Source: Hydractinia symbiolongicarpus
Lineage: Eukaryota; Cnidaria; Hydrozoa; Anthoathecata; Hydractiniidae
Length of the DNA stretch: 64,000 nucleotides
Reading direction: 5' to 3'
NCBI RefSeq assembly: GCF_029227915.1
Contig: NC_079880.1
Span: 29,817,501-29,881,500, forward strand
Position numbers and translations under genes: made by a program. This document shows, piece after piece, positions 51,241 to 63,522 of this stretch. The notes beneath the pieces were generated by a model. That model made no database searches and had not been told where the DNA came from. It was given only the letters and a program-made list of their open reading frames with translations. How positions within the stretch are numbered: the first letter of the stretch is position 1; every line of letters starts with the position of its first letter.

Positions 51241-52499
51241 AAATGAGTTTACTCCCTGGGTACTTTCTTTGTATACTTTTGACTATACGGGCCGAGTCCA
51301 GGATTTACGAGAAATCGCGGGTTTTCGTATGCCGGCGATTAAACCACTTTCATTAAGCGTCTCATCAAAAATGAAAACATTTCTGGAAACTACAAGTCTC
51401 ATGCGTTGTAGTGGTGAAAAAATAATTTAAAAAATCGTTCGGGAAATGAGTTTTCTCCCTGGGTACTTTCTTTGTATACTTTTGACTATACGGGCCGAGT
51501 CTGGGATTTACGGGAAATCGCGGGTTTTCGTTCGGCGGCGATTAAACTTCTTTTATTCAGTGTCTCATCAAAAATAAAAACATTTTTGAAAACTACAAGT
51601 CTTATGCGTTTTAGTGGTGAAAAAATAATTTAAAAATTCGTTTGGGAAATGAGTTTACTCCATGGGTACTTTCTTTGTATACTTTTGACTATACGGGCCG
51701 AGTCCGGGATTTACGGGAAATCGCAGGTTTTCGTTTGCCAGCGATTAAACTTCTTTTATTCATCGTCTCATTAAAAATGAAAACATTTTTAAAAACTACA
51801 AGTCTTATGGGCTTTAGTGGTGAAATAATAATTTAAAAAATCGTTCGGGAAATGAGTTTACTCCCTGGGTACTTTCTTTGTATACTTTTCACTATACGGG
51901 CCGAGTCCGGGATTTACGGGAAATCGCTGGTTTTCGTTTGCCGGCGATTAAACTTCTTTTATTCAGCGTCTCATCAAAAATGAAAACATTTTGAAAACTA
52001 CAAGTCTTATGCGTTTTAGTGGTGAGAAAATAATTTACAAAATCGTTTTGGAAATGAGTTTACTCACAGGGTACTTTCTTTGTATACATTCGACTATACG
52101 GGCCAAGCCCGGGATTTACGGGAAGTCGCGGGTTTTCGTTTGCCGGCGATTAAACTACTTTCATCAAGCGTCTTATCAAAAATGAAAACATTTCTGAAAA
52201 CTACAAGTCTCATGCGTTTTAGTGGTGAAAAAATAATTTAAAAAATCGTTCGGGAAATGAGTTTTCTCCCTGGGTACTTTCTTTGTATACTTTTGACTAT
52301 ACGGGCCGAGCCCGGGATTTACGGGATATCGCGGGTTTTCGTTCGTCGGCGATTAAACTTCCTTTATTCAGCGTCTCATCAAAAATAAAAACATTTTTGA
52401 AAACTACAAGTCTTATGCGTTTTAGTGGTGAAAAAATAATTTAAAAATTCGTTCGGGAAATGAGTTTACTCCCTGGGTACTTTCTTTGTATACTTTTGA
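51241..52499 (+). repeat. Satellite stretch before the ten-monomer duplication
   Basis: About six monomers, including GTGAGAAAATAATTT near 52022 followed by GTTTTCTCCC and AAATTCGTTCGGG types. Only satellite sequence; nothing else seen. Confidence 0.7.
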
Positions 52500-54505
52500 C
52501 TATACGGGCCGAGTCCGGGATTTACGGGAAATCGCGGGTTTTCGTTTGCCGGCGATTAAACTTCTTTTATTCAGCGTCTCATTAAAAATGAAAACATTTT
52601 TAAAAACTACAAGTCTCATGGGCTTTAGTGGTGAAATAATAATTTAAAAAATCGTTCGGGAAATGAGTTTACACCCTGGGTACTTTCTTTGTATGCTTTT
52701 GACTATACGGGCCGAGTCCAGGATTTTCGGGAAATTGCAGGTTTTCGTTTGCCAGCGATTAAACTTCTTTTATTCAGCGTCTCATCATAAATGAAAAATG
52801 TTTTGAAAACTACAAGTCTCATGCGTTTTAGCGGTGAAAAAATAGTTTAAAAAATCTTTCGGGAAATGAGTTTACTCCCTGGTTACTTTCTTTGTATACT
52901 TTTGATTATACGGGCCGGGTCCGGGGTTTACGGGAAATGGCTGGTTTTCGTTTGCCGGCGATTAAACTTCTTTTATTCAGCGTCTCATCAAAAATGAAAA
53001 CATTTTTGAAAACTATAAGTCTCATGCGTTTTAGTGGTGAAAAAATAATTTAAAAATCGTTCGGGAAATGAGTTTACTCCCTGGGTACTTTCTTTCTATA
53101 CTTTTGACTATACGGGCCGAGTCCGGGATTTACGGGAAATCGCGGGTTTTCGTTTGCCGGCGATTAAACTTCTTTTATTCAGCGTCTCATTAAAAATGAA
53201 AACATTTTCGAAAACTACAAAGCTCATGCGTTTTAGTGGTGAAAAAATAATTTAAAAAATCGTTCGGAAAATGAGTTTAATCCTTGGTACTTTCTTTGTA
53301 TACTTTTGACCATACGGGCCGAGTCCGGGATTTACGGGAACTCGCGGGTTTTCGTTTGCCGGCGATTAAACTTCTTTTATTCAGCGTCCCAACAAAAATG
53401 AAAACATTTTTGAAAACTACAAGTCTCATGCGTTTTAGTGGTGAAAAAATAATCTAAAAAATCGTTCGGGAAATGAGTTTACACCCTGGGTAATTTTTTT
53501 GTATACTTTTCACTATACGAGCCAAGCCCGGGATTTACGGGAAATGGCGGGTTTTCGTTTGCCGGCGATTAAACTTCTTTTATTCAGTGTCTCATCAAAA
53601 ATGAAAACATTTTCGAAAACTACAAGTCTCATGCGTTTTAGTGGTGAAAAAATAATATAAAAAATCGTTCGGGAAATGAGTTTACTCCTTGGGTAATTTT
53701 TTGTATACTTTTGACTATACGGGCCAAACCTGGGATTTACGGGAAATGGCGGGTTTTCGTTTGCCGGCGATTAAACTTTTTTTATTCAGTGTCTCATCAA
53801 AAATGAGTCTCGTGCGTTTTAGTGGTGAAAAAATAATATAAAAAATCGTTCTGGAAGTGAGTTTACTCACAAGGTACTTTCTTTGTATACATTCCACTAT
53901 ACGGGCCAAGCCCGGGATTTACGGGAAATCGCGGGTTTTCGTTTGCCGGCGATTAAACCTCTTTCATTAAGCGTCTCATCAAAAATGAAAACATTTTTAA
54001 AAACTACAAAGCTCAAGCGTTTTAGTGGTGAAAAGATAATTTAAAAAATCGTTTTGGAAATGAGTTTACTCACAGGGTACTTCCTTTGTATACATTCGAC
54101 TATACGGGCCAAGCCCGGGATTTACGGGAAGTCGCGGGTTTTCGTTTGCCGGCGATTAAACCACTTTCATTAAGCGTCTCATCAAAAATGAAAACATTTC
54201 TGAAAACTACAAGTCTCATGCGTTGTAGTGGTGAAAAAATAATTTAAAAAATCGTTCGGGAAATGAGTTTACTCCCTGGGTACTTTCTTTGTACACTTTT
54301 GACTATACGGGCCGAGTCGGGGATTTACGGGAAATCGCGGGTTTTCGTTTGCCGGCGATTAAACTTCTTTCATTAAGCGTCTCATCAAAAATGAAAACAT
54401 TTCTGAAAACTACAAGTCTCATGCGTTTTAGTGGTGAAAAGATAATTTAAAAAATCGTTTTGGAAATGAGTTTACTCACAGGGTACTTTCTTTGCATACA
54501 TTCGA
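52500..54505 (+). repeat. Ten-monomer duplication (about 2007 bp), copy 1
   Basis: A unit of about 2006-2007 bp repeated directly to the right. Markers are AGCGGTGAAAAAATAG, GATTATACGGGCCGGGTCC, CTTTCTTTCTATAC, a monomer shortened by 21 bp near 53805 with TCTCGTGCG, and GTACACTTTTGAC. The left border lies in ACTATACGGGCCGAGTCC. Confidence 0.85.
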
Positions 54506-56511
54506 CTATACGGGCCGAGTCCGGGATTTACGGGAAATCGCGGGTTTTCGTTTGCCGGCGATTAAACTTCTTTTATTCAGCGTCTCATTAAAAATGAAAA
54601 CATTTTTAAAAACTACAAGTCTCATGGGCTTTAGTGGTGAAATAATAATTTAAAAAATCGTTCGGGAAATGAGTTTACACCCTGGGTACTTTCTTTGTAT
54701 GCTTTTGACTATACGGGCCGAGTCCAGGATTTTCGGGAAATTGCAGGTTTTCGTTTGCCAGCGATTAAACTTCTTTTATTCAGCGTCTCATCAAAAATGA
54801 AAAATGTTTTGAAAACTACAAGTCTCATGCGTTTTAGCGGTGAAAAAATAGTTTAAAAAATCTTTCGGGAAATGAGTTTACTCCCTCGTTACTTTCTTTG
54901 TATACTTTTGATTATACGGGCCGGGTCCGGGGTTTACGGGAAATGGCTGGTTTTCGTTTGCCGGCGATTAAACTTCTTTTATTCAGCGTCTCATCAAAAA
55001 TGAAAACATTTTTGAAAACTATAAGTCTCATGCGTTTTAGTGGTGAAAAAATAATTTAAAAATCGTTCGGGAAATGAGTTTACTCCCTGGGTACTTTCTT
55101 TCTATACTTTTGACTATACGGGCCGAGTCCGGGATTTACGGGAAATCGCGGGTTTTCGTTTGCCGGCGATTAAACTTCTTTTATTCAGCGTCTCATTAAA
55201 AATGAAAACATTTTTGAAAACTACAAAGCTCATGCGTTTTAGTGGTGAAAAAATAATTTAAAAACTCGTTCGGAAAATGAGTTTAATCCCTGGGTACTTT
55301 CTTTGTATACTTTTGACCATACGGGCCGAGTCCGGGATTTACGGGAAATCGCGAGTTTTCGTTTGCCGGCGATTAAACTTCTTTTATTCAGCGTCCCAAC
55401 AAAAATGAAAACATTTTTGAAAACTACAAGTCTCATGCGTTTTAGTGGTGAAAAAATAATCTAAAAAATCGTTCGGGAAATGAGTTTACACCCTGGGTAA
55501 TTTTTTTGTATACTTTTCACTATACGAGCCAAGCCCGGGATTTACGGGAAATGGCGGGTTTTCGTTTGCCAGCGATTAAACTTCTTTTATTCAGTGTCTC
55601 ATCAAAAATGAAAACATTTTCGAAAACTACAAGTCTCATGCGTTTTAGTGGTGAAAAAATAATATAAAAAATCGTTCGGGAAATGAGTTTACTCCTTGGG
55701 TAATTTTTTGTATACTTTTGACTACACGGGCCAAACCTGGGATTTACGGGAAATGGCGGGTTTTCGTTTGCCGGCGATTAAACTTTTTTTATTCAGTGTC
55801 TCATCAAAAATGAGTCTCGTGCGTTTTAGTGGTGAAAAAATAATATAAAAAATCGTTCTGGAAGTGAGTTTACTCACAAGGTACTTTCTTTGTATGCATT
55901 CCACTATACGGGCCAAGCCCGGGATTTACGGGAAATCGCGGGTTTTCGTTTGCCGGCGATTAAACCTCTTTCATTAAGCGTCTCATCAAAAATGAAAACA
56001 TTTTTAAAAACTACAAAGCTCAAGCGTTTTAGTGGTGAAAAGATAATTTAAAAAATCGTTTTGGAAATGAGTTTACTCACAGGGTACTTCCTTTGCATAC
56101 ATTCGACTATACGGGCCAAGCCCGGGATTTACGGGAAGTCGCGGGTTTTCGTTTGCCGGCGATTAAACCACTTTCATTAAGCGTCTCATCAAAAATGAAA
56201 ACATTTCTGAAAACTACAAGTCTCATGCGTTGTAGTGGTGAAAAAATAATTTAAAAAATCGTTCGGGAAATGAGTTTACTCCCTGGGTACTTTCTTTGTA
56301 CACTTTTGACTATACGGGCCGAGTCGGGGATTTACGGGAAATCGCGGGTTTTCGTTTGCCGGCGATTAAACTTCTTTCATTAAGCGTCTCATCAAAAATG
56401 AAAACATTTCTGAAAACTACAAGTCTCATGCGTTTTAGTGGTGAAAAGATAATTTAAAAAATCGTTTTGGAAATGAGTTTACTCACAGGGTACTTTCTTT
56501 GCATACATTCG
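54506..56511 (+). repeat. Ten-monomer duplication (about 2007 bp), copy 2
   Basis: Second copy with the same markers; the shortened monomer is near 55812. Differences include CTCGTTAC near 54886 against CTGGTTAC, and GTATGCATTCC near 55891 against GTATACATTCC, which destroys the GTATAC palindrome. Confidence 0.85.
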
Positions 56512-59160
56512 ACTATACAGGCCAAGCCCGGGATTTACGGGAAATCGCAGGTTTTCGTTTGCCGGCGATTAAACCACTTTCATTAAGCGTTTCATCAAAA
56601 ATGAAAACATTTTGAAAACTACAAGTCTTATGCGTTTTAGTGGTGAAAAAATAATTTAAAAAATCGTTCGGGAAATAAGTTTACTCCCTGGGTACTTTCT
56701 TTGTATACTTTTCACTATACGGGCCGAGTCTGGGATTTACGGGAAGTCGCGGGTTTTCGTTTGCCGGCGATTAAACTTCTTTTATTCAGCGTCTCATTAA
56801 AAATGAAAACATTTTTAAAAACTACAAGTCTCATGGGCTTTAGTGGTGAAATAATAATTTAAAAAATCGTTCGGGAAATGAGTTTACACCCTGGGTACTT
56901 TCTTTGTATGCTTTTGACTATACGGGCCGAGTCCCAGGATTTTCGGGAAATTGCAGGTTTTCGTTTGCCAGCGATTAAACTTCTTTTATTCAGCGTCTCA
57001 TCAAAAATGAAAAATGTTTTGAAAACTACAAGTCTCATGCGTTTTAGCGGTGAAAAAATAGTTTAAAAATTTTTTCGGGAAATGAGTTTACTCCCTGGTT
57101 ACTTTCTTTGTATACATTTGATTATACGGGCCGGGTCCGGGGTTTACGGGAAATGGCTGGTTTTCGTTTGCCGGCGATTAAACTTCTTTTATTCAGCGTC
57201 TCATCAAAAATGAAAACATTTTTGAAAACTATAAGTCTCATGCGTTTTAGTGGTGAAAAAATAATTTAAAAATCGTTCGGGAAATGAGTTTACTCCCTGG
57301 GGACTTTCTTTGTATACTTTTGACTATACGGGCCGAGTCCGGGATGTACGGGAAATCGCGGGTTTTCGTTTGCCGGCGATTAAACTTCTTTTATTCAGCG
57401 TCTCATTAAAAATGAAAACATTTTTGAAAACTACAAAGCTCATGCGTTTTAGTGGTGAAAAAATAATTTAAAAAATCGTTCGGAAAATGAGTTTAATCCC
57501 TGGGTACTTTCTTTGTATACTTTTGACCATACGGGCCGAGTCCGGGATTTACGGGAAATCGCCGGTTTTCGTTTGCCGGCGATTAAACTTCTTTTATTCA
57601 GCGTCCCAACAAAAATGAAAACATTTTTGAAAACTACAAGTCTCATGCGTTTTAGTGGTGAAAAAATAATCTAAAAAATCGTTCGGGAAATGAGTTTACA
57701 CCCTGGGTAATTTTTTTGTATACTTTTCACTATACGAGCCAAGCCCAGGATTTACGGGAAATGGCGGGTTTTCGTTTGCCGGCGATTAAACTTCTTTTAT
57801 TCAGTGTCTCATCAAAAATGAAAACATTTTTGAAAACTACAAGTCTCATGCGTTTTAGTGGTGAAAAAATAATTTAAAAAATCGTTTGGGAAATGAGTTT
57901 TCTCCCTGGGTACTTTCTTTGTATACTTTTGACTATACGGGCCGAGTCCGGGATTTACGGGAAATCGCGGGGTTTAGTTCGCCGGCGATTAAACTTCTTT
58001 TATTCAGCGTCCCATCAAAAATGAAAACATTTTTGAAAACTACAAGTCTTATGCGTTTTAGTGGTGAAAAAATAATATAAAAAATCGTTCGGGAAATGAG
58101 TTTACTCCTTGGGTAATTTTTTGTATACTTTTGACTATACGGGCCAAACCTGGGATTTACGGGAAATGGCGGGTTTTCGTTTGCCGGCGATTAAACTTTT
58201 TTTATTCAGTGTCTCATCAAAAATGAGTCTCATGCGTTTTAGTGGTGAAAAGATAATTTAAAAAATAGTTTTGGAAATGAGTTTAATCACAGGGTACTTT
58301 CTTTGTATACATTCGACTACACGGGCCAAGCCTGGGAGTTAGGGGATATCTCTGGTTTTCGTTTGCCGGCGATTAAACCTCTTTCATTAAGCGTCTTATC
58401 AAAAATGAAAACATTTTTGAAAACTACAAGTCTCACGCGTTTTAGTGGTGAAAAAATAATTTAAAAAATCGTTCGGAAAATGAGTTTACTCCCTGGGTAC
58501 TTTCTTTGTATACTTTTGACTATACGGGCCGAGTCCGGGATTTACGGGAAATCGCGGGTTTTCGTTTGCCGGCGATTAAACTTCTTTTATTCAGCGTCCC
58601 ATCAAAAATGAAAACATTTTTGAAAACTACAAGTCTCATGCGTTTTAGTGGTGAAAAAATAATATAAAAAATCGTTCTGGAAGTGAGTTTACTCACAAGG
58701 TACTTTCTTTGTATACATTCGACTATACGGGCCAAGCCCGGGATTTACGGGAAATCGCGGGTTTTCGTTTGCCGGCGATTAAACCTCTTTCATTAAGCGT
58801 CTCATCAAAAATGAAAACATTTTTAAAAACTACAAAGCTCAAGCGTTTTAGTGGTGAAAAGATAATTTAAAAAATCGTTTTGGAAATGAGTTTACTCACA
58901 GGGTACTTTCTTTGTATACATTCGACTATACGGGCCAAGCCCGGGATTTACGGGAAGTCGCGGGTTTTCGTTTGCCGGCGATTAAACCACTTTCATTAAG
59001 CGTCTCATCAAAAATGAAAACATTTCTGAAAACTACAAGTCTCATGCGTTGTAGTGGTGAAAAAATAATTTAAAAAATCGTTCGGGAAATGAGTTTACTC
59101 CCTGGGTACTTTCTTTGTACACTTTTGACTATACGGGCCGAGTCGGGGATTTACGGGAAA
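56512..59160 (+). repeat. Ten-monomer unit, third copy, longer and diverged
   Basis: The same markers reappear in order (AGCGGTGAAAAAATAG near 57046, GATTATACGGGCCGGG near 57119, a shortened monomer near 58222, GTACACTTTTGAC near 59117) but with added monomers, so the step is no longer 2007 bp. It is the oldest or most rearranged of the three. Confidence 0.65.
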
Positions 59161-60274
59161 TCGCGGGTTTTCGTTTGCCGGCGATTAAACTTCTTTTATT
59201 CAGCGTCCCATGAAAAATGAAAACCTTTTTGAAAACTACAAGTCTCATTCGTTTTAGTGGTGAAAAAATAATATAAAAAATCGTTCGGGAAATGAGTTTA
59301 CTCTCTGGGTAATTTTTTGTATACTTTTGACTATACGGGCCAAGCCTGGGATTTACGGGAAATGGCGGGTTTTCGTTTGCCGGCGATTAAACCACTTTCA
59401 TTAAGCGTCTCATCAAAAATGAAAACATTTCTGAAAACTACAAGTCTCATGCGTTTTAGTGGTGAAAAGATAATTTAAAAAATCGTTTTGGAAATGATTT
59501 TACTCACAGGGTACTTTCTTTGCATACATTCGACTATACAGGCCAAGCCCGGGATTTACGGGAAATCGCAGGTTTTCGTTTGCCGGCGATTAAACCACTT
59601 TCATTAAGCGTCTCATCAAAAATGAAAACATTTCTGAAAACTACAAGTCTCATGCGTTGTAGTGGTGAAAAAATAATTTAAAAAATCGTTCGGGAAATGA
59701 GTTTACTTCCTGGGTACTTTCTTTGTATACTTTTGACTATACAGGCCGAGTCTGGGATTTACGGGAAGTCGCGGGTTTTCGTTTGCCGGCGATTAAACTT
59801 CTTTTATTCAGCGTCTCATCAAAAATAAAAACATTTTGAAAACTACAAGTCTTATGCGTTTTAGTGGTGAAAAAATAATTTAAAAAATCGTTCTGAAAGT
59901 GAGTTTACTCACAGGGTACTTTCTTTGTATACATTCGATTATACGGGCCAAGCCCGGGATTTACGGGAAATCGCGGGTTTTCGTTTGCCGGCGATTAAAC
60001 CTCTTTCATTAAGAGTCTCATCAAAAATGAAAACATTTCTGAAAACTGCAAATCTCATGCGTTGTAGTGGTGAAAAAATAATTTAAAAAATCGTTCAGGA
60101 AATGAGTTTACTCCCTGGGTACTTTCTTTGTATACTTTTCACTGTACGGGCCGAGTCCGGGATTTACGGGAAGTCGCGGGTTTTCGTTTGCCGGCGATTA
60201 AACTTCTTTTATTCAGCGTCTCATCAAAAATGAAAACATTTTTAAAAACTACAAGTCTCATGGGCTTTAGTGGT
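59161..60274 (+). repeat. Satellite stretch before the GATTATAC zone
   Basis: About five monomers with mixed variants, such as GCATACATTCGAC, ACAGGCC and CACTGTACGG. No gene or insertion seen. Confidence 0.7.
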
Positions 60275-61900
60275 GAAAGAATAATTTAAAAAATCGTTCG
60301 GGAAATGAGTTTACTCCCTGGTTACTTTCTTTGTATACTTTTGATTATACGGGCCGGGTCCGGGGTTTACGGGAAATGGCGGGTTTTCTTTAGCCGGCGA
60401 TTAAACTTCTTTTATTCAGCGTCTCATCAAAAATGAAAACATTTTTGAAAACTATAAGTCTCATGCGTTTTAGTGGTGAAAAAGTAATTTAAAAAATCGT
60501 TCGGGAAATGAGTTTACTCCCTGGGTACTTTCTTTGTATACTTTTCACTGTACGGGCCGAGTCCGGGATTTACGGGAAGTCGCGGGTTTTCGTTTGCCGG
60601 CGATTAAACTTCTTTTATTCAGCGTCTCATCAAAAATGAAAACATTTTTAAAAACTACAAGTCTCATGGGCTTTAGTGGTGAAATAATAATTTAAAAAAT
60701 CGTTCGGGAAATGAGTTTACACCCTGGGTACTTTTTTTGTATGCTTTTGACTATACGGGCCGAGTCCAGGATTTTCGGGAAATTTCAGGTTTTCGTTTGC
60801 TGGCGATTAAACTTCTTTTATTCAGCGTCTCATCAAAAATGAAAAATTTTTTGAAAACTACAAGTCTCATGCGTTTTAGTGGTGAAAGAATAATTTAAAA
60901 AATCGTTCGGGAAATGAGTTTACTCCCTGGTTACTTTCTTTGTATACTTTTGATTATACGGGCCGGGTCCGGGGTTTACGGGAAATGGCGGGTTTTCTTT
61001 AGCCGGCGATTAAACTTCTTTTATTCAGCGTCTCATCAAAAATGAAAACATTTTTGAAAACTATAAGTCTCATGCGTTTTAGTGGTGAAAAAATAATTTA
61101 AAAATCGTTCGGGAAATGAGTTTACTCCCTGGGTACTTTCTTTGTATACTTTTGACTATACGGGCCGAGTCCGGGATTTACGGGAAATCGCGGATTTTCG
61201 TTTGCCGGCGATTAAACTTCTTTTATTCAGCGTCTCATTAAAAATGAAAACATTTTTGAAAACTACAAGTCTCATGCGTTTTAGTGGTGAAAAAGTAATT
61301 TAAAAAATCGTTCGGGAAATGAGTTTACACCCTGGGTACTTTTTGTGTATGCTTTTGACTATACGGGCCGAGTCCAGGATTTTCGGGAAATTTCAGGTTT
61401 TCGTTTGCTGGCGATTAAACTTCTTTTATTCAGCGTCTCATCAAAAATGAAAAATTTTTTGAAAACTACAAGTCTCATGCGTTTTAGTGGTGAAAGAATA
61501 ATTTAAAAAATCGTTCGGGAAATGAGTTTACTCCCTGGTTACTTTCTTTGTATACTTTTGATTATACGGGCCGGGTCCGGGGTTTACGGGAAATGGCGGG
61601 TTTTCTTTAGCCGGCGATTAAACTTCTTTTATTCAGCGTCTCATCAAAAATGAAAACATTTTTGAAAACTATAAGTCTCATGCGTTTTAGTGGTGAAAAA
61701 ATATTTTAAAAATCGTTCGGGAAATGAGTTTACTCCCTGGGTACTTTCTTTGTATTCTTTTGACTATACGGGCCGAGTCCGGGATTTACAGGAAATCGTG
61801 GATTTTGCCGGCGATTAAACTTCTTTTATTCAGCGTCTCATTAAAAATGAAAACATTTTTGAAAACTACAAGTCTCATGCGTTTTAGTGGTGAAAAAATA
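60275..61900 (+). repeat. Three-monomer higher-order repeat of GATTATAC type
   Basis: The monomer carrying GATTATACGGGCCGGGTCC, GGGGTTTACGGG and TTTTCTTTAGCCGGCG occurs at about 60343, 60952 and 61560, steps of 609 and 608 bp. It alternates with a CTCCCTGGGTAC monomer and a CACCCTGGG monomer with AAATTTCAGG. The third unit is incomplete. Confidence 0.8.
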
Positions 61901-62378
61901 ATTTAAAAAATCGTTCGGGAAATGAGTTTACTCCCTGGTTACTTTCTTTGTATACTTTTGATTATACGGGCCAGGTCCGGGGTTTACGGGAAATGGCGGA
62001 TTTTCTTTTGCCGGCGATTAAACTTCTTTTATTCAGCGTCTCATCAAAAATGAAAACATTTTTGGAAACTATAAGTCTCATGCGTTTTTGTGGTGAAAAA
62101 ATAATTTAAAAATCCTTCGGGAAATGAGTTTACTCCCTGGGTACTTTCTTTGTATACTTTTGACTATACGGGCCGAGTCCGGGATTTACGGGAAATCGCG
62201 GGTTTTCGTTTGCCAGCGATTAAACTTTTTTTATTCAGCGTCTCATTAAAAATGAAAACATTTTTGAAAACTACAAGTCTCATGCGTTTTAGTGGTGAAA
62301 AAAAATATTTAAAAAATCGTTCTGGAAATGAGTTTACTCCCTGGGTACTTTCTTTGTATACATTCGACTACACGGGCC
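61901..62378 (+). repeat. Eight-monomer-step duplication (1622 bp), copy 1
   Basis: These bases recur at 63523-64000 at an offset of 1622 bp. Markers are TTTTTGGAAACTATAAG, TTTTTGTGGTGAAAAAATAA, AAAATCCTTCGGG, GCCAGCGATTAAAC and GTGAAAAAAAATATTT. A related segment near 62930-63150 sits about five monomers to the right of this copy. Confidence 0.85.
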
Positions 62379-63522
62379 AAGCCTGGGATTTAGGGGAAAT
62401 CGCTGGCTTTCGTTTGCCGGCGATTAAACCTCTTTCATTAAGCGTCTCATCAAAAATGAAAACATTTTTGAAAACTACAAAGCTCATGCGTTTTAGTGGT
62501 GAAAAAATAATATAAAAAATCGTTCGGGAAATGAGTTTACTCCCTGGGTAATTTTTTTGTATACTTTTGACTATACGAGCCAAGCCGGGATTTACGGGAA
62601 ATGGCGGGTTTTCGTTTGCCGGCGATTAAACTTCTTTTATTCAGTGTCTCATCAAAAATGAAAACATTTTTGAAAACTACATGTCTCATGCGTTTTAGTG
62701 GTGAAAAGATAATTTAAAAAATCGTTCGGGAAATGAGTTTTCTCCCTGGGTACTTTCTTTGTATACTTTTGACTATACGGGCCGAGTCCGGGATTTACGG
62801 GAAATTGCGGGTTTTCGTTTGCCGGCGATTAAACTTCTTTTATTCAGCGTCTCATCAAAAATGAATAATTTTTTGAAAACTACAAGTCTCATGCGTTTTA
62901 GTGGTGAAAAAATAATTTAAAAAATCGTTCGGGAAATGAGTTTACTCCCTGGTTACTTTCTTTGTATACTTTTGATTATACGGGCCGAGTCCGGGGTTTA
63001 CGGGAAATGGCGGATTTTCTTTTGCCGGCGATTAAACTTCTTTTATTCAGCGTCTCATCAAAAATGAAAACATTTTTGGAAACTATAAGTCTCATGCGTT
63101 TTAGTGGTGAAAAAAAAATTTAAAAATCCTTCGGGAAATGAGTTTACTCCCTGGGTACTTTCTTTGTATACTTTTGACTATACGGGCCGAGTCCGGGATT
63201 TACGGGAAATCGCGGGTTTTCGTTTGCCGGCGATTAAACTTCTTTTATTCAGCGTCTCATTAAAAATGAAAACATTTTTGAAAACTACAAGTCTCATGCG
63301 TTTTAGTGGTGAAAAGATAATTTAAAAAATCGTTCGGGAAATGAGTTTTCTCCCTGGGTACTTTCTTTGTATACTTTTGACCATACGGGCCAAGCCTGGG
63401 ATTTACGGGAAATGGCGAGTTTTCGTTTGCCGGCGATTAAACTTCTTTTATTCAGCGTCCCATCAAAAATGAAAACATTTTTAAAAACTACAAGTCTCAT
63501 GCGTTTTAGTGGTGAAAAAATA
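62379..63522 (+). repeat. Satellite stretch inside the 1622-bp step
   Basis: Nearly six monomers. The part near 62930-63150 carries GGATTTTCTTTTGCC, TTTTTGGAAACTATAAG and AATCCTTCGGG and is an intermediate relative of the flanking 1622-bp copies. A two-monomer open frame around 62150-62515 arises only because of local length changes in the A tract; it is not a gene. Confidence 0.75.

Noticed and set aside
62150-62515. Longest open frame, 121 codons across two monomers
   Set aside because: It passes the usual stops only because of length changes in the A run near 62300. The protein is two monomer translations joined; no codon bias or start signal supports it.
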